Shown here: positions 46,029 to 54,900 of the stretch, in pieces
Position numbering within the stretch: the first letter of the stretch is position 1
Layout of the letters: each line of letters starts with the position of its first letter
Origin: Symbiodinium natans
Lineage: Eukaryota > Sar > Dinophyceae > Suessiales > Symbiodiniaceae
Length of the DNA: 64,000 nt
NCBI GenBank assembly: GCA_905221605.1
Contig: CAJNDS010000488.1
Location: 62,001 to 126,000, forward strand
Direction: 5' to 3'
Translations under genes and position numbers: made by a program
Notes under the pieces: generated by a model
What the model saw: only the letters and a program-made list of their open reading frames with translations
Databases searched by the model: none
What the model was told of the DNA's origin: nothing

Positions 46029-48266
46029 TACCGCTTCAGAAAGCACAACAAGTTTTACCATTGGCCTGCTGTGGAAGGCATGGAGACTTGCACAAACATG
46101 GCGAGCCTTGGACTGGAGAACTTTTGAGTGCTGATTGTTGCTCTTAACAGAGAAAGCGATGCAACGAGGGCACAGCAGTGGGCAAATCAACACGCTTCCG
46201 CTCGTGAAGCCGGAAGCGAACTCGAACGAAACCTTCTGCTCATCTAAGCTTCTTCCTCTTTTTTGAACCTATTGCTCAACAACCATCGGCAACCTGTAGT
46301 GCGAAGCCTCCCGTGTCCAGCGCTTGATCTCGTTGCCATCCCCCTGAAAGTACTGCTTGCTCGCAGGGCCTGAGAACCAATTCTTCGGCAAACGGACGAC
46401 AAACGCTTCAGACTCTATGCACACATTTCACGACGCATGCGTCGAGCATCATGGAACGATGCAGCGCGGCTACGTCGGCTACACGCATGTGCATGCAGGA
46501 GGCATGCTGCTCAAATACACACAATCCCTGTGCAATGTGTCCTGCATCAAAATTGTTCCGAAAGAGCCGCAAACTAGCAAAAAACAAACTTATCTGAAGG
46601 GATCTTTGGCCACATGTTTCACAAATAATCCACCTAAAGCACATACGCAAAATTATGTTTTGACTCTCCAGATACATCAGGCATTTCTTGAATGCATACC
46701 AATGCAAATCGCATACACCGCCAAACTAAACAGGAGAGTGACAACAGCACAAAATGTCTTAAATCGATGCCAAAGTCTTCCAGCCGAGGCTCGAAGCTCC
46801 GGCGCGACCGCAAGTTGGCTCCGCATCACGCCGGCGACTTCCTTCCGCCACGGTGAGGGGTGCGGAGGAGTGTAGGCGTCTGGGGGCTATCAGCAGCTGA
46901 TGCCCTGAAATGGCCGGGCTTGACTCATATCGCTGCCAGGGGAATCCAGGCAAACGAGAACCACTTACCCGACGCGCCGAATTGAGAGGATGGTTTGAGG
47001 TAATGTGAAAGGCTCAACATCTAGAGGGACAGGTTTCTGCAATGAACGCTCCGGCTTGACAGTCTTGTTTCGCCCAATTGAAGGTGGGTGCCAGAAAGCG
47101 CAAAATCCATGCGAAAGAGCCCACACTTCCGACCCATCAACAACGGTCATTACTCATTAACGCCCACTTGTTTCACTTGTTTCAGCCCCCTCTGAGCCTC
47201 CAAATGAGACGTGCTTTGGCTTCCTCGGCTCGCGTTCTTTGTGAAGCTCCGGGGCTGGTTGATTGTCGTTTTTGTACGGGCATGCGGCATGCGTACTGGC
47301 CTGTTGTAAGATCCATTGCTAACTTATGGGTCAAGAGATGTCAAGAGTCTGGGGCCTCATCAGGGCCGCAAAGTTGGTTTCGGGCCGGGGTTTTGGGAGT
47401 AGCACAACGTCACCTGAGCCAGTGGCGGCCCATCGGGGGAATGCTCGGAATGACCTGCCCAGGTGATTTCAAGCCCAATTGACGGTTAACACTTCACAAA
47501 GCAGTTTCTGATGTGACATGGGACCTTTGGGGGTGCCTGTTCAACCATGGATGTACCAAGACCCACTGCCGGAAGAAGGGAAAGGGATTGTTCATGAATG
47601 CTTCACGTGGCTCCGCTTCCTCTTTTACCCGAGCGCCTCCGGCGTCTCTATGATCCGGGCAGCAGTGGCACACCGAGAAGGAATGTTCCTCTCGCTCAGA
47701 GGCACTGGCTCGCAAAAGGATGCGAAGTCTGCGTGTGCAACTTGACGATGCTTGGGCCGAACAAATCAAGGCAAACCCAACAAAGCAAACATGGCTGCAG
47801 CACTTTTTGGCCTCACCGCCGCGGATTTCGCTGCAGCTTTTTCCACAAGAAGCCTACTTCCTGGTTTGTGGGTTGCTCCAGAACCTATACCCTCAACGCC
47901 CACGCCCTCAAATCCTAGGTATCATTGCCAGAGCTGCCAGAGGCAGCAGGGCTGGAAGTGGCCTGCAACAAACAAGGGCCACCCTCAAGGCGAAAGACTT
48001 TGTGAAAGGGGGGGGTGTTGAATGTTGGTCCTTGGTGGGTACAGCAGCAAGTTTGCCGGCCCACGCTTTTGGCAAAAGAAAGATCGCAGAGCGACGTTTA
48101 CTACAGACATGCCATATCGTGTGTGTGTGTGTGTTGTTGAGAGGTCCTATGGTTGTCTCGTTGTGTTTCTACTCAGTCTTGCAAAGCCAGTTCGCACTCA
48201 GTCAGTGTTGTTTGCCTTTGCTTGTATCGCTTTTCTGTACCCTATGCGAGCAACATCGGGGAGAGA

Positions 48267-48327
48267 GGCGAGAGGCGCAGAGGGGGAGAGAGAGCGAGAG
48301 AGCGCGGGAGAGAGAGAGAGAGAGAGG
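48267..48327. repeat. GA-rich simple repeat beside the Copia insertion
   Basis: Irregular GAGAGA/GCGAGAG run ending about 18 bp from the Copia target site. A short (GT)n lies at 48120-48133. Confidence 0.85.
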
Positions 48328-48344
48328 CCATTTAAAAACCGATG

Positions 48345-48349
48345 ATTTC
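48345..48349. repeat. Target-site duplication ATTTC (left)
   Basis: ATTTC directly outside the left LTR, identical to 62022-62026 outside the right LTR. Five bases is the usual duplication for Copia integrases. Confidence 0.9.
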
Positions 48350-48494
48350 TATAGTTTGGGAAATCCACCAGTTGTTATCCGTTAAGCCATGAGCAGGGGC
48401 GCGCCTAACCTTTTACTCAGAGGGCTTGAGCGTCACAGGTAAGTGCAACATACATGGAAGCAAAAGTGGAGGGAATGCACAGATATAAAATACA
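48350..48494 (-). repeat. 3' LTR (145 bp)
   Basis: Identical to 61877-62021. In element orientation it starts TGTATTTTATATC and ends CCAAACTATA. The 3' end does not have the usual CA. Confidence 0.93.
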
Positions 48495-48502
48495 CCCCCC
48501 TC
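48495..48502 (-). promoter_or_regulatory. Polypurine tract
   Basis: On the minus strand GAGGGGGG lies directly against the TG that starts the 3' LTR. This is where the plus-strand DNA primer is made during reverse transcription. Its position independently confirms the LTR boundary. Confidence 0.85.
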
Positions 48503-48789
48503 GTTGAAGCGTGAGAATGCTGAAACGCAGTCAACGAATCCACGGCAAGCACTACGTGCTGCGTTTTGCTCCTCTACTGTATGTTCAAAGTGCGCTCACC
48601 CGAGTTTTAATTCAGGTTCAACGCCACAGATCACCGCGCACCAGCTTAAGAAATTTGAAACGCTGGCGGGGATACAAAGGTGGCTCGTGCAAAACAGTGG
48701 TTCACTCAGCACCGACCTCAAAAGAAAGGAAAACAGAGCGACACGGTCAAGATGCTAAGCTACTCCAGCAGAGTTGCGGAACTCAGGAC
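48503..48789 (-). other. Copia 3' untranslated region
   Basis: Between the end of the possible tail frame (48790) and the polypurine tract. No feature was recognised. Confidence 0.5.
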
Positions 48790-48989
48790 TCACCAGCTGC
48801 GATCTCGATGGTCGTAGCGCCAAGGTCCACGGGAGTGCTCCGTAGTGCGACTCCCTGAGCTCCACCAGGATCCTTGATCCTGCCACTGGCGATCACGCCA
48901 GGAACTTGAGGAATGCCAGTCGCCCTGCGACCAAGAGTTGTCGCTCCACGACCAGCCACGATTCGTGTCACGATCGGCCTCCCCAAAAC
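48790..48989 (-). other. Possible Trp/Ser-rich C-terminal tail in the next frame
   Basis: Just after a C7 run (minus strand; 48990-48996), where the long frame soon stops at 48968, another frame reads RFGEADRDTNRGWSWSDNSW and continues rich in Trp, Ser, Gln, Arg and Asp to a stop at 48790. It looks like a genuine low-complexity tail. A one-base change in the C run would attach about 66 residues to the polyprotein. Confidence 0.35.
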
Positions 48990-51900
48990 GGGGGGGCATT
49001 TTGCGATGTCCTTCTTGCATCCGCCCGCGCCTGAGCGGCCCGGGACGCTTCTGCCGATTCCTTCATCCTTCGGCACGTCTCCTTTGCCCCACCATAATTC
49101 TCAGAGAGGATCTCGGCCAAAAAGACTGCCAGATGCTCTTCCTCATCGAAGTCCGGGATGCCAATGATGCCCTCCGTAAAGGTGAGGATGTGGGAAACCG
49201 CACGGGTGACGCGGATGGTCCGGGCGAATTCCTTCACGCCCATGAAGTTGCCGAGCCAAGCGTAGCCCATAGGTTCGAGGTTGGGGTCGTCAATGAGGCC
49301 GGCCAGGACGAGATCGTCGGCATTCTTGTCGAAGAACACCATGCGAGCCAGTCCCTCATGATTGACCTTTTTGTTCTCCCAGGCTTTGTTGGAGCCGTAG
49401 CCCAACTCACGTTGTTCGCGGGAACGACCTTGATTGGGAAGATAAGCGCATGCCACGCAGTCCTGAATAGTGAGCCGCCTTCTCGTCCAGCCGCCCTTGA
49501 TAGCGTGGATCGCGTAGGTGTCGTCCTGGTCGAACTTGTCTACCATCGACGTGTAGCCGTGCTTCATGAAGCCTTTGAGATTCTGGCGTGCTAACATGAT
49601 AGCTCGGCCATCTACGCTCTGCTGTCCCCTCAAATCATGCGTTCCAGCGGCCTGGCGAATCTTCGCGGCATCCAACTCCCAAAGGCCCTTCCCAAACTGC
49701 TCCGCCAGGGCGTCCAAGACATGGGAGCGCTCACGCGCCATCCACATTCTGAAGGCGCTCTGGGTGGCCCCACGGGTGACGTAGTAGCCACAGTGGAAGC
49801 ACTTGTGCTGACCTTCGAGACGGAGCTTGCCACAACTGACGCACTGAACCTGCGTGATTCCCCTGTTCCATCCAGGACGCGGCGCCTGGGTTGCCGGTGC
49901 CGTAGAGCGGGTAGCCATTCCTTCATCAGGGACCACTTGCAACTGACCTTCAGTCAAACGGTTCCTTCCTGAAGGTGACACCTCGATGACATCGGCGTCA
50001 GTGTTGAGGCGAACGCGTAGATGTGGAAGTTCAGGAACGGTGCTCTCGACCTCCTCAAGGATGGGAACATCGAACTCCTCCTTGACCAACGGGGCTTCTT
50101 CATGCTCGACATCAGGCTCCTCTTGTGCTTCTTGGAGAGGTCCCACGGCTTCAACAACCATGCTTCCGGAAGATTCGGCCTCCTCTACCTGAGGGGCATT
50201 CTCTTCCTCCTCCCGTCCTTCGGACCCATCCGTGGCGGACCACAAAATTTCATCGGTCCTTGTGTCACGAATATAAAGGACCGTGGACCCGGAGATAGCC
50301 TCTCGGCAGAGGACGCCGTCTGATCGGGAGTAAAACAGTCCGGCGCCCTGACTGAGGGCCTCCATGGTGTTGATGACGATCTCGACGGGACGATCGCTCC
50401 TCACGCCAGGGACGTTTTCTCCCGGCCCTACCTCCCGGTCGGCAAAATACACAAAGGCATTCGCGGTGTGGTGCCCGGGGATAAAGCAGGAGTCCAAGAT
50501 GGCAAAGGCTCGATCCTTGTAGGTGCGGTGGTAGAGCCTGCGTGGAATCTTCTCCAGGGGCAAAACCGGCCGACCTTCCCAGGTGGCAGAATGCACATCC
50601 ATTTCTGCTTCTGGGATCATGCTGAACCAGGCCTCAGCAAGGATCGAGTCGGGCACCCCTTTCATAGCATCCTTGGAGATGCCTTGGTTCGCCCTAATAA
50701 GGGTAGGGTACCCTCCTAGGCCGTAGTACTCGGCGAGGGGGTGGTTGCGGTCGATTCGCAGCTGGAACCTGCTGCGATTGTCGTTCTTGACGACAGTGAG
50801 GAGCATCCCGAGGCCATAATCCTTGTTCGTCTTCTTGTTCCAGGCCTCGAGAATCCTCCTCGTAGAGCACCACAATCCATCGCCCTGCAGGCCCGGGACG
50901 ATCTTGCCACGAACAATGCCGGACAAGGCAGTCTTGTGATGCTGGGGAATGTTGACATACTTGAAGTTCGGCATCTCGTCCTGAAGGATGTCAACCCACT
51001 CGGCCTCACCTTCCGGTGGGCATAAATGGATTGCGTCCCAATCGAGGCCCAGCATGTCGACGAGGCACCAATCGTCATCGGTTGTGTAGTAGCCGGACTT
51101 GATGGGCTCGTCGTAGTCAGCCTCGTGTGGGCCCTTCTTTGCCCGTTTGGGGGCACTGGACTCAGGGTCGGTCCGCTGACGACTGTAGACCTCCCCCCTG
51201 GCCAAAAGCTTCTCCTTAGTCTCCCGCGCCGTTGACGACGATGACGGAACAACGACGGCCTCCCCTGGACGGGGGGCATTTTCCTCGCTCTTCTTGATCA
51301 TCTCGTCGTAGTCCTCGCGGGTAACATATTCCCCATCTCCCAGGTGAACGTGGTCCTTGAAGTCCCGGTGGACAAAGTGGTTCGGCGCGGTGTCGGGGAA
51401 CTGCTCCTGGGGTCCTTGGAAGTAGATGTCGTCCCACGGGTCAGCCTCGACAAGCGGCTGATATGTGGGCGCTACTCTTCCTTTACGGAAGTGATTCAGG
51501 AGCTTCTCCTCCACCTGCACGTCCACAGCGAACTTGACGTTAGGCTTTGAGACGTGGCCGTAGTTTTGCAGGATCAGGTCGATGTCGGCTTCCTTGAAGA
51601 AGGAGCATTGGTGACGAAGGACCATAATCCTGGCGGTAAAACCCAACCACCTCAACAGCTGCAAACGATAGGCGCTGTCCTCCTGGAAGTGAAAGTGATC
51701 GAACTTGCGGATCTGGCTTGCAGGCGTATTGAAATGCTTGACGGCCAGCCCAAGTTGGGCGGCATAGTCGAGCAAATCCGCCATGATGGTACCCCAGTCG
51801 CGCGGGAGGCAGTAGCTGGCAGCGTCGGTCGCAGACGTGAGCAGCACAGTACCCACTGACGCCCGTGACTGTAGATCCGCCAACTTGCCTATTTCCCGGA

Positions 51901-54900
51901 GAACCTTTGGTCCAATGAACTCCCAGCTCCCCTTTGCCATGTGCGGGTAACCACGAAGCCACTCCGTCTTGCTCTTGAAGCCTGGGTCCAGAAACAGACC
52001 TCTTTCGCCGACGAACTCGTTCCCGTTCCAGATCATCATGAGGTCAATGCTCACCTGACCACTGGCGCCAGTTTCACGCTCCAGTTGGGTGACTTTTCCC
52101 ACGGCGAGCTCTACGAGCCGCGTGAGATTCGCACCCCATGTAGGAATGTACTCAACGCCAAGATGATGTGGGAAGGCATTGCCGCGGTTGGCCTTGATGT
52201 CTGCCAGCAGATCTGTCTTCCAATTTCCTTCAGTGAGGAACGTAGTTGTAGAGTCTGCGACGATGACAAGGTAGCGCAAACGGCCTCGAGTAGACTCGGG
52301 CTGGAGCATGGCCAAACCTTGATCGGTGAGCTTTCCGATTTTGGCCACCAAACCAGCCTCCCTGACGTCACTGAGGGCATATTCGCATGCCAGTGGCCGC
52401 GGCAAATACTTGTAAAAGTTATTCACGCTGGCTTCATCCTCCTGGAAAGGCGCCATGGTGCGGTATTCGGAAGACAATGAAGTCTCCCATAACCGGCGAT
52501 CCCACCACTGGCGCAGGACCTCCGTCGGAGCAACGATTCCAGCGTTGGTGGCTTCCATGTCCGGCGCGCAGAACTCTGCCGCGAGAATGCAGCAGGCAGC
52601 TAATGCGTTAGTTTGTTCAGCTTTGCGAGTGCAAACGTGTTTGTGGTCACACGAAAATTGTTGTTGTGCACAAGCTGCATAGTTAGAACGCCTATCGCAA
52701 AAGCTTTTCCAATCAATGTGGATGCAATCAGTCATGGCATGTGAATAATTCTCACTGTCCTTAAGGTCCTGGCCTCTAGACTCGCCATGAACATGACTGC
52801 GATCACACTTGTGCGCTGCCAGCCGCTGCAATGGAATCGACGACGCAATGGTCCAAGCTTTCCTTAGTGGTAATCCTTGGTAATTCGTAATCCCCAACAT
52901 GCAACCATCGCAACGGTAGAACTCAAGTCCAAAATCATTAACCATATGCTGAACATGGTCCCACTTCCAATAGTCGCAATCCTTAGGGAGTTCGAAGGCA
53001 ACCTGTGGTTTGTACTCTTTGAGCTTCCTAATGAATTTTCGGAACTGCTTGAGGAGTCTGCAAAACAGTTCCTGATGCTGTTCCCACTTTGGGCTGTCAG
53101 GCGTCATGCGATTCCACGGACAACCACCAGTACACGGAAGCGACGCATAAACTAAAATTGGCTTAGATGCTCCCCCCTCGTCGCAGAGGGTACTAATTTT
53201 CTGAACAACTGAAGTCAATGTAGAGTCTTTCAAGACATCATCCTCACTGGTGACTCGCAACACATAACATCCTTGACTTGCGCTACGATCCTGCCCTAGT
53301 TTGCTGTTGGGGGAGCAACAAAACTCGACTATGATTCGTTTGAACCCCAACGGCCTCGAGTATTCTCGGGCAGAAGCAGCGCTGGCCGCACGTGGGGGCA
53401 GCCTGAATCCAAGCGTCTTCAAAGAATTGAGCTCTTGATCTTGCAGTGCGTCTTGGGATCGGGAGGTGTACGCAACAATGGAGAAACGTGTTCCAGTGAA
53501 AGGTAACACACAGTGTAATTTTCGCGGATCAAAAATGATGGCTTTGTTCAGGGTGGACACAGCACGACCCCTAAGGCGCTTACCATTTGGCCCGACCCTA
53601 ACAATAGCATTTTCAGATGGAACAAGGGGGTCCGCAAACCACAGTTCACCATCCTTGAAATCCCCGACACTGAGGGCAAAGCTCATGCTATCCTTAGCAT
53701 TCCCATGGTCCTTGTGCACAGAGGCACTAGTACAGCTATTAAGCAGCACCGAGTTCCATGTGAAGTCCTTAGGAGCATGGGCTTGCACAACTCCATTTAG
53801 GAAGCGGGCAATCTGAGGCCACCGACGTGTTGCCTTAGTCACCCCTTGCATTCCTCCGTAAGACCACTGCCCAAAGATATGGTAGTAGCTGCGATTGTCA
53901 AGCTTAATCATCTTTCGCTTGGTTTTGTTGGGGTACATGATCTGGGCTACACGCAACAAAGCCTTAGTACTGAAGTCACGGTCCTTGGTAAGCTCAGCTG
54001 CGACTGCGCAAGGATCGCCCGACGGCTTCACCACAGGGTGAGCATGAACGACAGGCTTGTTGATGAGATGAGCATCGGACTCGTGTGCCTTAGATTGCCG
54101 TCCCCCCTGAAGAGGGGCATCGACGTGCGCGATGAGCCTTAGAGCATGTTCCCATTTACCTCGGTCAGCGAAAGGTTTGGTAAAGATATCAGCTACTTGC
54201 TCTTTGGTGTCAACATTAATCATTTCGAAGAAGTTACGCTCGAACTGTTGTTTGATCCAAGCAAACGAAATGCGTTGAGTCCGATCGGTGTGACGTAGTT
54301 TTTCGCTGTCACCTTTGAGGAGAATAGTGATGGTAGCTTGGTTGTCCTCAAGGAGTTGAACAGCAAACTTGGGGCTAAGGTGGACCTTGAGACCGTTTAA
54401 ATCGGAAACGCTTTGTCCATCCGCCCTACACTCACCATAACGGATCTCATCAAGTTCAGGATCAATTCGTGCGATGATGTCGTTTTCCCTTTGGTTAGGT
54501 TTGGTTTTCGGCCTAGCTTGGTAGCTGGCGGTCCTACTCGCAACCTCACGCCACAGGAAAATCCAAAGACTGAGGCTGGGCAGACCCTGGGCACGAATAC
54601 CTTGGTTGGCAGCCACAACCTCGCTCTCCGTACTTGAAGTAGTGATGCTGGTCTGTTTCTTGGAAAAAGCATTTAGGGGAAAGTAAGTATTGGGGCCAAC
54701 CAAGTAAAGGGCACAGCCTGAAGTGGATTTACTGTCGTGGCTACCAGCGTGGTCAGCATCGCAGAACATCCACAACTTACAATCCTGAATGCGATCCCCT
54801 ATGAATCCCCTCATCCGAACTTCAAGAGAAGAGTTTATGTAACTGATCAACCTGTGCAAAGCAACGTCACAGTCGCGAGACCACTTGGTGACTCTGGATG

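Larger units (their letters stand above)
44422..48344. other. No gene assigned
   Basis: Plus-strand exon-like pieces near 47518-47580 (GPLGVPVQPWMYQDPLPEE) and 47720-47895 lack clear borders. No other feature apart from the repeats listed separately. Confidence 0.3.

Noticed and set aside
47518..48385. Plus-strand frames near the Copia left edge as a host gene
   Set aside because: Two coding-like stretches in different frames without clear splice borders, running into a GA repeat; not enough to call.
48938..49594. 218-codon plus-strand frame and many others antisense to the Copia ORFs
   Set aside because: Shadow of the real minus-strand coding sequence; no motif and no conserved character.
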